In this document: in pieces, positions 7,403-14,524 of the stretch | Layout of the letters: each line of letters starts with the position of its first letter | How positions within the stretch are numbered: the first letter of the stretch is position 1 | Source: a virus | Strand: one strand, 5' to 3' | Virus record (IMG/VR): IMGVR_UViG_3300010885_041673 | Coordinates: 1 to 22,477 of that record | DNA: 22,477 nucleotides | Notes under the pieces: generated by a model | Database searches by the model: none | What the model was told of the DNA's origin: nothing | The model's input: the letters and a program-made list of their open reading frames with translations, nothing else | Program-made: the position numbers and the translations under genes

Positions 7403-7648
7403 TTATCCTCGAAGTTTTTCAAAAAAATTACTGTCTTGTTTGGCTAAACCTTGGTAGCCGCCTTCTACTAACAATTTTCCATCTTGATAAATCTGTGGCA
7501 AGGTGCGATGCCCTTGTTTGATCAGAAATTCTCGCGCACTTGGAACTTGTTCTATATTTACCTCATCAAATGTGATGCCTCGCATATTCAGCATAGCCTT
7601 GGCTTGCACACAATAGGGGCAATTGTTCTTGGTGTACATAATAATCAT
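7403..7648 (-). CDS. grx: Glutaredoxin
   Basis: An 81-aa glutaredoxin fold. The redox motif CPYC is at residues 10-13, the cis-proline motif TLPQIY at 49-54 and the glutathione-contacting GGYQGL at 63-68. It would pass electrons to ribonucleotide reductase, in line with its position just downstream of nrdB; T4 nrdC plays the same part. The ATG at 7648 is favoured by a GAGG 9 bp upstream; a second ATG at residue 4 is possible. Length and motifs are complete, so it is probably active in the cytoplasm. Confidence 0.95.
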   Translation of the reverse strand: MIIMYTKNNCPYCVQAKAMLNMRGITFDEVNIEQVPSAREFLIKQGHRTLPQIYQDGKLLVEGGYQGLAKQDSNFFEKLRG

Positions 7649-7702
7649 TATTATTTTCCTCGTATTTGATTTTTGTTTGATACGATCATAGCATGCCAGG
7701 AA

Positions 7703-7765
7703 TCAGTTCTCTAAGCCTTCTGGTGCTTCTGTTATCCATGTGGTATTGAAATCTTGCCTACTCAT
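7703..7765 (-). CDS. Mini-ORF coupled to nrdB, possible gene remnant
   Basis: A 20-residue frame, MSRQDFNTTWITEAPEGLEN, starts with an ATG overlapping the nrdB stop (ATGA) and ends in TGA at 7703. The 'TWITEAPEGL' beginning resembles the start of several short T4-like phage proteins, so this may be the N-terminal stump of a lost gene or a real micropeptide. There is no independent evidence for expression. Confidence 0.3.
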   Translation of the reverse strand: MSRQDFNTTWITEAPEGLEN

Positions 7766-8862
7766 AAATCTGGCAACTCCGTGAAGTCTACTTCATTGCT
7801 CATCACACCAATCACATAGTTGGTGCTTTCCGATTCTTGCAATGCAGTTTGTTTCTTGCTGATATTGCTGTGCTTGTTGAACCACGGAATAGGATTCAGT
7901 TTTGGGTGATCTTCCAAATACTTGATACGAATATCTTTGAGCTTGATAAACGCTGTGTAGTCTACAAAATCTCGCAGAATGGCTGCATTTAGACCAATCA
8001 CCACGCCTTTTTGAAACAGATAATCAGCCCAAGATTTTTCTTCTTGAATCACTTCCATGTACATGGCATAAACTTCATCTGCACATTCTGTTTCCAGTTG
8101 CAAAAAATCAGGATCATCTTTGGTGACGTTGTTGATCAACCAAGCAGTCCACTCAGAATGCAACATTTCATCTTGTAGAATCAAGCTGATGATGTTGCCG
8201 TTGCCAATGAAAATCTTGTTTTCAACCATAGCCAGGCTAGTAGCAAAACTCACCATAAAACGCAGTGCTTCTAGTGCATAACTGGCATGTAATGCTAGCC
8301 AAATAGCTCTCTTGTGGTCATAAATCGGAACATCTTCACCTAGTTCTTTACGACAGTTCAGTTGATGCAATTGTTCGTAGTATCTGCCAATGTTGGCAGC
8401 CATTTTTACAATTTCATCAGTGTTGTGAATTGTGTTGAACTCTTCTTTGGGCACGCTGTAGATATTGCGAATGATATGGCTATAACTCTTGCTGTGAATG
8501 TTGGTTTCAAACATTGTCCAAATCAACGTCAAAGCTTCCAATTCTGGCAAACTACATACTGGACTAAAAATCTGATAGGGCGCACGGCCTTGGATACTAT
8601 CCAATGCAGTTTGTCGCAACAAATTGCTGGTAAAAATGTGCTTTACCGCTTCGCTGGCTTCTTTGTGATCAATCTTGTCTTTGGTCAGGCTGATTTCTTC
8701 AGGTACCCAGAAAAAGCCACGCTGCAGTTCTTCAAACTTCTGCAGCTTGTTGTATTTGACCTCCTCAAACCTCTGGACCACTACTGGACCAGCAGGATCT
8801 AGAAACATTTTTCTATTTAAGTAATCTGATTTTTTACTTAAATCATATTGTGCTTTGCTCAT
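7762..8862 (-). CDS. nrdB: Class Ia ribonucleotide reductase small (beta) subunit NrdB
   Basis: A 366-aa radical-generating beta subunit that pairs with NrdA to reduce ribonucleoside diphosphates. By comparison with E. coli NrdB, the di-iron ligands and radical Tyr are visible: Asp88 in ALDSIQGR, Glu119 and His123 in FETNIHSKSY, Tyr127 (Tyr122 of E. coli), Glu198 in YALEALRF, Glu232 and His235 in DEMLH. The C-terminus (IGVMSNEVDFTELPDL) is the tail that docks on NrdA. E. coli has E-x-x-H at the second ligand pair; here it is E-x-x-x-H, a one-residue insertion, while Tyr stays at H+4. The start has a strong GAGGAAG upstream. It follows nrdA and a homing endonuclease remnant and precedes glutaredoxin. 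Confidence 0.95.
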   Translation of the reverse strand: MSKAQYDLSKKSDYLNRKMFLDPAGPVVVQRFEEVKYNKLQKFEELQRGFFWVPEEISLTKDKIDHKEASEAVKHIFTSNLLRQTALDSIQGRAPYQIFSPVCSLPELEALTLIWTMFETNIHSKSYSHIIRNIYSVPKEEFNTIHNTDEIVKMAANIGRYYEQLHQLNCRKELGEDVPIYDHKRAIWLALHASYALEALRFMVSFATSLAMVENKIFIGNGNIISLILQDEMLHSEWTAWLINNVTKDDPDFLQLETECADEVYAMYMEVIQEEKSWADYLFQKGVVIGLNAAILRDFVDYTAFIKLKDIRIKYLEDHPKLNPIPWFNKHSNISKKQTALQESESTNYVIGVMSNEVDFTELPDL

Positions 8863-8872
8863 ATCTTCCTCA

Positions 8873-9025
8873 TTAATGCTTATGAAATCTTGTTAGCCCG
8901 GCTCGATTTGTTTCTTTTTTACATATTATACAGCAAACTCTACTTTTAGCAGGATTATTTTCTAACCAATGGAACTCGCCTTTTTCTATTTGATTTTTTA
9001 ATCTTTCAGAGTGACTCGTTTTCAC
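8873..9025 (-). pseudogene. Homing endonuclease C-terminal remnant between nrdA and nrdB
   Basis: Just after the nrdA stop, in another frame, the sequence reads TSHSERLKNQIEKGEFHWLE, NNPAKSRVCC, IICKKETNRAGLTRFHKH and stops. The motifs 'ER.K..IE.G.H.W..NNP' plus a Cys-x2-Cys...His-x-His finger are the C-terminal DNA-binding region of GIY-YIG/HNH homing endonucleases of T-even-type phages. No nuclease domain is present, so this looks like the tail of a decayed element. An ATG at 9052 inside nrdA could start a short ORF, but those first residues are the nrdA end read in another frame. T4 carries mobE at the same nrdA-nrdB position. Confidence 0.55.
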
Positions 9026-9026
9026 C

Positions 9027-10061
9027 TCAAAGCTTACAAGCCATACAATCATTTTCCTCTTCAATGACATCTATTGTAGCAGGAACCAACTCTGAGTTCA
9101 CAGTATTCTGGTTATCTAGAACACTCTTGGCACCTGTTTTGTTTATTAACGAATAGTATATTGTCTTTAAACCATACTTGTGAGCCAGCATCAGATTCTT
9201 GGCGATCAGTGTTCCTGGCACTTTACCATCAGCAAAGTGCTTGGGTGAATAGAATGTGTTGGTACTGATGCTTTGGTCAATATACGCAGCTAGCACTGCT
9301 GCTGTTTTCAAATAATCAATACAGTCAGTTTGATCCCACATCAGTTGGTAACGATTGCGCAGTCTCTTGTATTCTGGCACAACCTGCACAAAGCTGCCAG
9401 CCTTGCTTTCCTTCACTGAAATCAGTTCCATAGGCATTTCAATGCCATTGGTGCTGTTCAAGGCAACGCTACTGCTTTCTACAGGTGCAACTGCCATAAG
9501 CGTAGCGTTGCGAATTCCATATTGCTTTAATCTTTCACGCAGAGTTTCCCAATCAAGTGTCGGTGTGAAATCCGTGAGTGTATCAACATTTGCATTGCGA
9601 CGTTCCCATGGGAACACACCACGACCATACCAAGTGTTGGCGCTGCGTTCACAAGCACCGCGTTCTTTGGCTAGGTCGATACTGGCTTCTGTGAGATAAT
9701 AAGCCTGATGTTCCATGAATCGCTTGACCATGGCTAATGCTTCTGGTTCACCGTATTTCATGTTGCGCTTGGCTAGAAAAAAAGCAAGATTAGTGATACC
9801 AATGCCTAATGGTTCAAAGTCCTTATTTGCCAAACGACTTTGTACACTGAGAAAATCTTGATAGCCCAGCAGATTACTCAGACTGCGCACCAAGATTCTG
9901 CAAGCCTTGCGCATTTCTTGCGGATTTCGGAAACTTCCCCAATTTATTGAGCCGAGTGTGCATAAAGCCACTCTGCCCTTTTCTTCTTCAATTTCGTAAT
10001 ATTCGTATTCATCATCTAACTCCTCAGGTAGACATTCTATTTCTTCATACAGTTCGTTCAT
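9027..10061 (-). CDS. nrdA: Class Ia ribonucleotide reductase large subunit, C-terminal half (NrdA-b)
   Basis: A 344-aa protein matching the second half of NrdA, from the second active-site Cys (Cys34 in VALCTLGSINWG, E. coli Cys462) through the radical-path tyrosines (YYSLINKTG, residues 302-303, E. coli Tyr730/731) to the C-terminal redox pair (Cys339, Cys342 in DCMACKL, spaced CxxC rather than CxxxxC). It starts with its own ATG and a TTTGGAG ribosome site 7 bp upstream. The first 28 residues carry 14 acidic and one basic side chain and do not match ordinary NrdA. The first half of the enzyme is encoded separately at 11008-12474, and the two must assemble to work. Its ATG overlaps the stop of the upstream mini-gene. 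Confidence 0.93.
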   Translation of the reverse strand: MNELYEEIECLPEELDDEYEYYEIEEEKGRVALCTLGSINWGSFRNPQEMRKACRILVRSLSNLLGYQDFLSVQSRLANKDFEPLGIGITNLAFFLAKRNMKYGEPEALAMVKRFMEHQAYYLTEASIDLAKERGACERSANTWYGRGVFPWERRNANVDTLTDFTPTLDWETLRERLKQYGIRNATLMAVAPVESSSVALNSTNGIEMPMELISVKESKAGSFVQVVPEYKRLRNRYQLMWDQTDCIDYLKTAAVLAAYIDQSISTNTFYSPKHFADGKVPGTLIAKNLMLAHKYGLKTIYYSLINKTGAKSVLDNQNTVNSELVPATIDVIEEENDCMACKL

Positions 10062-10193
10062 TTTTCAACTCCAAAATGTTCTTTAATCTCGTTAATAATA
10101 TGGTTGACATCATTAGGTGGAGCCCAATCAAACCGATTTCCCGATCTGTGCGTTTTCAATTAAATTGATATAGTCTCTTATATTTTTGTTCAT
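10058..10193 (-). pseudogene. Frameshifted mini-gene between homing endonuclease and nrdA-b
   Basis: An ATG at 10193 overlaps the endonuclease stop (ATGA) and reads MNKNIRDYINLIENAQIGKSV to a TGA at 10128. In the +1 frame the text continues as GNRFDWAPPNDVNHIINEIK, EHFGVEK and stops in an ATGA overlap with nrdA-b. The two parts look like one small phage protein of about 44 residues, broken near an AAAA run around 10150. Removing one A would join them. It may be a true frameshift mutation, a sequencing or assembly error, or a programmed shift. Function unknown. The overlaps at both ends suggest it was once part of the coupled unit. Confidence 0.5.
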
Positions 10194-10954
10194 ATTCTCT
10201 TTCCGTATTTTGTGATTAGGTAATAACTTTTACCTGTTGCGTCTTTTGCTTCTGCAATACTGTCATATACAATACCATCATACTCAATTTTTACTGCTTT
10301 GGGATGATCGCCACCTTTAACAGCCAATTCTTTTAGTTGTTGACTTCTTTCTTCTTTAGTCATAAAAACATATTCAACAGGCTCATATACTACATCACGC
10401 TTGTTGGTTAACTTTTTACATTTATAACCTTTATACATACTCTTTCTGCCACGAGCAACCGCACTCATAGCACTTGCATTTAAGTTATGTTGACGACAGA
10501 ATTCAAGCATATTAATAATCAATAAAACTTCGTTAGCAGGAGTGATAACTTCCCATTCATCTGCTAATTTAAGTTTTTGCTCAACTTTCATTGCTTTACC
10601 TTTGTTACTAATTTCTAGACCATTTGCAAATCGTTGTTTTCTAGATTCAGATATTTTAGGACCATTACCGCAATCACCTCCACCTGCATTAGGAGCGATA
10701 TTATAATACAATGAACTTTTAGCACACTTATATGTGTCCAAATAAAATTGTTCTCTTAATAAGATATCTTCCTCTTTTTCAATGTATTCTACTATTATTC
10801 TTTCAAAATTTTCAATACCGTATTTTTTTATTGCATTTCCGAACCGTTTTCCGCTACCGGTATATCCATCGTCTATAGTACCTTTATGTGATCCCAAATA
10901 CTTTATACCATCTATTTTATTTGTCCATTCATATATAAAACCTGAGTAGTTCAT
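10190..10954 (-). CDS. GIY-YIG homing endonuclease inserted in nrdA
   Basis: A 254-aa GIY-YIG family endonuclease. The nuclease domain occupies about residues 4-95: GFIYEWTN and YLG (residues 19-21) form the GIY-YIG core, with YTGSGKRFGNAIKKYG containing the conserved Arg and Glu68 (LLREQF) the likely metal-binding Glu. Residues about 133-180 (EWEVITPANEVLLIINMLEF, then LNASAMSAVARGR and GYKCKK) and 218-250 (KAVKIEYDGIVYDSIAEAKD) are NUMOD-type DNA-binding modules. It probably cleaves an uninterrupted nrdA and copies itself there. It has its own GATAAATA promoter and AGGAGG, so it is a free-standing gene rather than an intron ORF. It is full length and appears intact. Confidence 0.92.
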   Translation of the reverse strand: MNYSGFIYEWTNKIDGIKYLGSHKGTIDDGYTGSGKRFGNAIKKYGIENFERIIVEYIEKEEDILLREQFYLDTYKCAKSSLYYNIAPNAGGGDCGNGPKISESRKQRFANGLEISNKGKAMKVEQKLKLADEWEVITPANEVLLIINMLEFCRQHNLNASAMSAVARGRKSMYKGYKCKKLTNKRDVVYEPVEYVFMTKEERSQQLKELAVKGGDHPKAVKIEYDGIVYDSIAEAKDATGKSYYLITKYGKRI

Positions 10955-10972
10955 ATGTGCCTCCTATACAGT

Positions 10973-10980
10973 TATTTATC
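10973..10980 (-). promoter_or_regulatory. Candidate late promoter of the homing endonuclease (GATAAATA)
   Basis: GATAAATA on the minus strand lies 18 bp before the ATG at 10954, with a strong AGGAGG (10960-10965) 5 bp before the start. T4 homing endonucleases are also commonly driven by their own late promoters. This site would also allow separate transcription of nrdA-b after the split. Confidence 0.5.
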
Positions 10981-11007
10981 ATTACTCTGTACTTTGGGCA
11001 CATTAAA

Positions 11008-12474
11008 CTATCTGGCTTTTCTAATGGATACAATATCTGTTGATATATTTTTCATAAACTTATCTATATTAGTTTTCTTAACTTTGATTAGTTTTTTCTT
11101 AGGTTCTAACCGTTGGAACGGCTTGGTGGGCAGCAGAATCTCTTGACACAAATTGCTTTGATAAATTGGATCTGTTTCTGTGTCGAATGGCCCTTGGTTG
11201 ATCACATTATCGATATTGACCAAATAAATACGACCAGTGTCAGTGCGTTCCTTGAGAATACCGTTCTTGAATATTTCTTCAGCACGAACAGTTTTCTTTT
11301 TTATCTCAGGCGTTGTTTCATATTTGACATACAGTTCTTCAAATCTCTGAGTATCACGATAAAAGGCTTCATATAAATCAGGCACATCGTGTGGGTCAAA
11401 CAGTGTGATGTTTTCACCGTTCTTATAGCGGCGCCAAAACATTGCATTGACAACAACACTATAATCCATTTGACGAACACGAGTTTCTTCTGTGCCTTGA
11501 TTGTTTTTCAGCACGATCAAATCTTCAAACTGATAATGCCAAATTGGAAAAGTCACCGTGCAACTTGCATTGCGCAGGCCACCCTGGCTGCAACTGCGCA
11601 GATCAGCAAACCATTTTTTCAAGAAGGGAATCAACCCAGTATGCTTGATTTCACCGTTACGAATCGGTGCACCCACTGGTCTGATCCTGCCTATTTCTAG
11701 ACCAATGCCTGCGCGTTTACTGGCATACTTGGCCATCATCTCGCCAGCAGCAAATATACTGTCCAGAGTATCATCACTGCTTATCAACACGCAACTGCTA
11801 AATTGCTTAGTAGGTGTGCCTAATCCTGCCAAAACTGGAGTAGCCAGCGTAAAATGGCCTTCACTAGCGCATTCATAATATTCTTTGACTAATTTTAGTC
11901 GAGTATCAGCAGATTCAGCGTGAAATGCAGTGGCAGCAGCAACAGCATAACGTACCTGAGGTGTTTCATAAATTTGACCAGTAGCTCGATTCTGAACCAA
12001 ATACTTTTCAGTCAACTGAGCAATAGCAGCATAAGCGTAGTTTTCATCTTTGCTGTGGTCTATAAACAAATCAATGATATTCCATTCATCTTCTGTATAC
12101 CATTGCAGCAATTCCGGCGTGTACATGCCGACTTCTACGTTGCGACGCACGATTTCATATAATTTGGGCGGATCATACGTACCATAAACTTCTTTGCGTA
12201 ACATGCTAACTCGCTGACGACCAGCAACATACTGATAGTTGGTGTTGTTGATTTCAGGATTTTCTGATTCATCAATCAAATTCACCATTGCTTTCAATAA
12301 TAGTTCGTCAATAACTTCAGTGCTGATGCCATCATGTAGTTCGATCTGAGCCTTGATTTCAATCATACTGGGACTCACACCTTCTATGCCTCTGCAATCA
12401 TGGGCTACTTGTCTTTGAATTTTGCTGATGTCTAATGGAACACGCTCACCGTTGCGTTTGATAACTTGAATCAC
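11008..12474 (-). CDS. nrdA: Class Ia ribonucleotide reductase large subunit, N-terminal half (NrdA-a)
   Basis: A 488-aa protein. Residues 1-90 form an ATP cone (IQVIKRNGERVPLDISKIQ) for allosteric activity control. The catalytic barrel follows, with the first redox Cys228 in FSSCVLI (E. coli Cys225) and N441/C443/E445 in NLCQE (E. coli N437/C439/E441, the thiyl-radical site). Homology ends at LPTKPFQRLE (residue 457). The last 31 residues are foreign and basic (KKKLIKVKK, then RKAR; 11 basic, 2 acidic). The start codon is GTG, with GAGG about 10 bp upstream; no ATG fits. The second half is encoded at 9027-10061. It follows a conserved hypothetical gene by 15 bp. Confidence 0.93.
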   Translation of the reverse strand: MIQVIKRNGERVPLDISKIQRQVAHDCRGIEGVSPSMIEIKAQIELHDGISTEVIDELLLKAMVNLIDESENPEINNTNYQYVAGRQRVSMLRKEVYGTYDPPKLYEIVRRNVEVGMYTPELLQWYTEDEWNIIDLFIDHSKDENYAYAAIAQLTEKYLVQNRATGQIYETPQVRYAVAAATAFHAESADTRLKLVKEYYECASEGHFTLATPVLAGLGTPTKQFSSCVLISSDDTLDSIFAAGEMMAKYASKRAGIGLEIGRIRPVGAPIRNGEIKHTGLIPFLKKWFADLRSCSQGGLRNASCTVTFPIWHYQFEDLIVLKNNQGTEETRVRQMDYSVVVNAMFWRRYKNGENITLFDPHDVPDLYEAFYRDTQRFEELYVKYETTPEIKKKTVRAEEIFKNGILKERTDTGRIYLVNIDNVINQGPFDTETDPIYQSNLCQEILLPTKPFQRLEPKKKLIKVKKTNIDKFMKNISTDIVSIRKAR

Positions 12475-12489
12475 GATTATTGATGCCTC

Positions 12490-12939
12490 TTAATATTGTT
12501 TTATTTTTAAATCTTCACCGCTGAATTTATGCAAAAGCATCAGCGTTTTATCGATATGTGAGTTATTTACGACTTCACCTGGCATCATATTAATCACATA
12601 TTTTCCTTGATTGAAAAAAGCTAAATTGTAGTTATATCGACTCACTGGATCTTGATATATTCTGAGTTCTGGTTCTAAGTCTATGCCGTGTTTACTAAAG
12701 CAGATAGTGTAAATCATTCCCAAAGCTTTTGCAATATCACAGTAATAATTATCGGTAATAAGCAGCCACGGATCAGGCCAATCCTCAATTTTTTCTGTGT
12801 CAAGATAAAACGGCGTGAACGGCGCTGAATCCCACAATTGCACTGTAGATAACAATGCATCATCTAAGCTGAGTTCTTCTAGACTATTTCTAAATTCACG
12901 CCAGCGAAGCAAACGTTCGTTAGCTGTTAATTTCCACAT
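12490..12939 (-). CDS. Conserved T4-like hypothetical protein upstream of nrdA
   Basis: A 149-aa protein with the distinctive pattern MWKLTANERLLRWREFRNSL ... LWDSAPF ... WPDPWLLITDNYYCDIAKALG ... QGKYVIN. I recognise this arrangement from marine T4-like phages, where its function is unknown. The many Trp/Tyr residues and lack of a signal or membrane segment suggest a soluble folded cytoplasmic or virion protein. It is packed between a tail-fibre-like gene and nrdA-a with short gaps (6 and 15 bp), so it belongs to the same transcription unit. Confidence 0.65.
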   Translation of the reverse strand: MWKLTANERLLRWREFRNSLEELSLDDALLSTVQLWDSAPFTPFYLDTEKIEDWPDPWLLITDNYYCDIAKALGMIYTICFSKHGIDLEPELRIYQDPVSRYNYNLAFFNQGKYVINMMPGEVVNNSHIDKTLMLLHKFSGEDLKIKQY

Positions 12940-12945
12940 TTGTTA

Positions 12946-13452
12946 TTAAATTGACGGCGTGTGAACAATATAGGTTATAGTACTAGCTGTTGAAGTTGAA
13001 TAGTTCAACGATGAGTAACTAGTGTTGGCAGTCATGCTAAATGTAATATCTGTGATGGCTGTTTCTGTATAATCTTCTTCATATGACACAGTTGACCCAT
13101 TGTGTGCTACTTTAATAATACCAGTTCTTTGGTTTGCGCCTTGATATAACGAATATGACACCGTGGCTGTGTTGGCATTAATGCCAACAATTGTGCCTGA
13201 ACTTGATCCAGCAACTGTAACAGTTGCTGCAACAGGCACTATTAATTGTAATTGTGCAGTGATTTCAGATATTGAGTTTTCGGTCAATATCTCAGTTAAA
13301 CCAAGATCTGGAGCACCTTCTTCTAACGTGCCATTTCCAATGTATAACTTTTGTGCATCTACACTCCAGCCAAGTTCTGCACTGGCTAATTGCGGTAAAT
13401 CTTGTTGAAGTCCTCTGCGCTGTTGTATCCTTGAAATTTGAACTATTGCCAT
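12946..13452 (-). CDS. Mtd-like short tail or neck structural protein
   Basis: A 168-aa protein. The N-terminal 55 residues (VQISRIQQRRGLQQDLPQLA, then SAELGWSVDAQKLYIGNGTL) are the Mtd N-terminal type repeat: 'IQ.RRG....LP.L..AELG...D...LYIGNGT'. The rest is Ser/Thr-rich beta-type sequence (about 70-165) without a known motif. Related domains sit at the N-terminus of neck, whisker or fibre proteins of marine myoviruses. It has a weak CTAAATAG box 27 bp upstream, which resembles the late promoter only loosely. It is next to the RecB-like exonuclease. Confidence 0.7.
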   Translation of the reverse strand: MAIVQISRIQQRRGLQQDLPQLASAELGWSVDAQKLYIGNGTLEEGAPDLGLTEILTENSISEITAQLQLIVPVAATVTVAGSSSGTIVGINANTATVSYSLYQGANQRTGIIKVAHNGSTVSYEEDYTETAITDITFSMTANTSYSSLNYSTSTASTITYIVHTPSI

Positions 13453-13481
13453 TGCCTGTCTCCGAGCCTAGTATCTACTAT

Positions 13482-14180
13482 TTAGCTTATCAGATAATAT
13501 AACTCTACTCGTTTATTCCAACTATCTCGCCACGCTTGAAATTCAGCGCCTTCTATCACAAATTCTTGATATTTTGGAGTAACATCTTGACTCTCAGGAT
13601 GAGCACACATAAGAATTACACCTGTTTCTATTTCAGTATCGTGTATTTGATTATGGGCTGCTGCGTATGATACTAGTTGTAAAAAATAATCGTCAATCCA
13701 TTCCTTCTTTTTGGGCTTATTGGTCTGTTTAAAGTCCAAAATAGCTGGTTTTCCTTTCCAAATACCCACGCAATCTGTTGTGCCTGCATAAAGCCCACTG
13801 TAATACACCGGCACCTCTACTCCCCAAAATTCATCAACGTGTTGCAATCCTTCTAGGATTATTTGAGCAGCCATATACCAACTTGTCTGTGCATATGGAT
13901 TTGAAGGCAGAGGTTTCATATCGTCTGAACGAATGTAATTTTCTAAGTATGAGTGCATACGAGTGCCACGATTTGCAGCTTCAGTTACAATCTGCTGTGC
14001 ACGTTCTTCTCCCATTCTCTGTTTCCATTGCCTAAGTGCTTGTTTCTTTTCTTCTGGTTTGGTCTTATCTAAGATCGTGGTAACAGAAGGAACTTTTATG
14101 CCGTCCGGCAAACAATAGTGCCGCTTGCCGTCTATTGTAGTTCTATCAAGCGGTGAATAATCGTATTTGTTGGTTATCAT
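13482..14180 (-). CDS. RecB/Cas4-like PD-(D/E)XK exonuclease
   Basis: A 232-aa nuclease of the RecB/MGME1-like PD-(D/E)XK family. Visible motifs are GTRMHSYLE (His76), VEVPVY (Glu122), GTTDCVGIW (Asp136), ILDFKQT (Asp149, Lys151) and DYFLQLVSYAAAH (Gln168); these are the metal-binding and catalytic residues of the family. It would degrade or trim DNA ends in phage replication or recombination, or break down host DNA. Length is usual for phage members. The ATG at 14180 overlaps the stop of the exported protein gene (ATGA), so translation is coupled. Substrate preference cannot be told from sequence. Confidence 0.85.
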   Translation of the reverse strand: MITNKYDYSPLDRTTIDGKRHYCLPDGIKVPSVTTILDKTKPEEKKQALRQWKQRMGEERAQQIVTEAANRGTRMHSYLENYIRSDDMKPLPSNPYAQTSWYMAAQIILEGLQHVDEFWGVEVPVYYSGLYAGTTDCVGIWKGKPAILDFKQTNKPKKKEWIDDYFLQLVSYAAAHNQIHDTEIETGVILMCAHPESQDVTPKYQEFVIEGAEFQAWRDSWNKRVELYYLIS

Positions 14181-14467
14181 GGGTTAGGAACTAATAGTGT
14201 TTTATAGCAATAACAAAAATTATCCCATAGTGTTACATAATGGTAGCCGTAAGGATATACATTAGGGTAAAAGGGGGGAATGTACGCTGGAGGAACGTAC
14301 ACAGGTTGATTAATATACACAGGCACAGGAGTATAATAATATGGGTGGGCCAATTGATAGCCAAATAATCCACCGATGACAGTAGGTGCTATCCATCCGC
14401 CATATGCTTCAGATTGAGGACTAAATGCGGCGGTAAAAAGCAGCAACGACATAATAAACTTTTTCAT
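14177..14467 (-). CDS. Exported Tyr/Pro-rich small protein
   Basis: A 96-aa protein with a clear Sec signal peptide: MKKFIMSLLLFTAAFSPQSEA with probable cleavage after SEA. The mature part begins with a Gly-containing hydrophobic stretch (YGGWIAPTVIGGLFGYQLAH), then is full of Tyr and Pro (PYYYTPVPVYINQPVYVPPA) and ends with a Cys-containing segment (FCYCYKTLLVP). It would act in the periplasm or outer membrane. Tyr/Pro-rich exported proteins of this style occur in bacteria as envelope proteins of unknown function. It has its own sigma70-like promoter (14490-14518) and AAGGA 7 bp before the ATG, so early expression is likely. Host-envelope modification or superinfection exclusion is possible but unproven. 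Confidence 0.7.
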   Translation of the reverse strand: MKKFIMSLLLFTAAFSPQSEAYGGWIAPTVIGGLFGYQLAHPYYYTPVPVYINQPVYVPPAYIPPFYPNVYPYGYHYVTLWDNFCYCYKTLLVPNP

Positions 14468-14489
14468 AAATAGTTCCTTGTTTTACATG

Positions 14490-14518
14490 ACATTACAACA
14501 AAGAAATTTATGTGTCAA
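14490..14518 (-). promoter_or_regulatory. Sigma70-like promoter (TTGACA - 17 bp - TAATGT)
   Basis: TTGACA (14513-14518, minus) is followed after 17 bp by TAATGT (14490-14495), a weak -10. It lies between the 14525 stop and the exported protein ATG at 14467 and would give a leader of about 16 nt. It resembles the promoter at 2906-2934. Confidence 0.5.
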
Positions 14519-14524
14519 GTTGTT

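Noticed and set aside
10062-11100. Group I intron interrupting nrdA
   Set aside because: A GACTA-like piece (minus strand, near 10165-10180) recalls the group I R element, but no matching S, P or Q elements were found. Both nrdA pieces have stops, starts and ribosome sites, and the insert holds coding frames with ATGA overlaps, so a split gene fits better.
11113-12162. Plus-strand ORFs across nrdA
   Set aside because: Antisense frames of a strongly conserved gene, with no start signals or homology.
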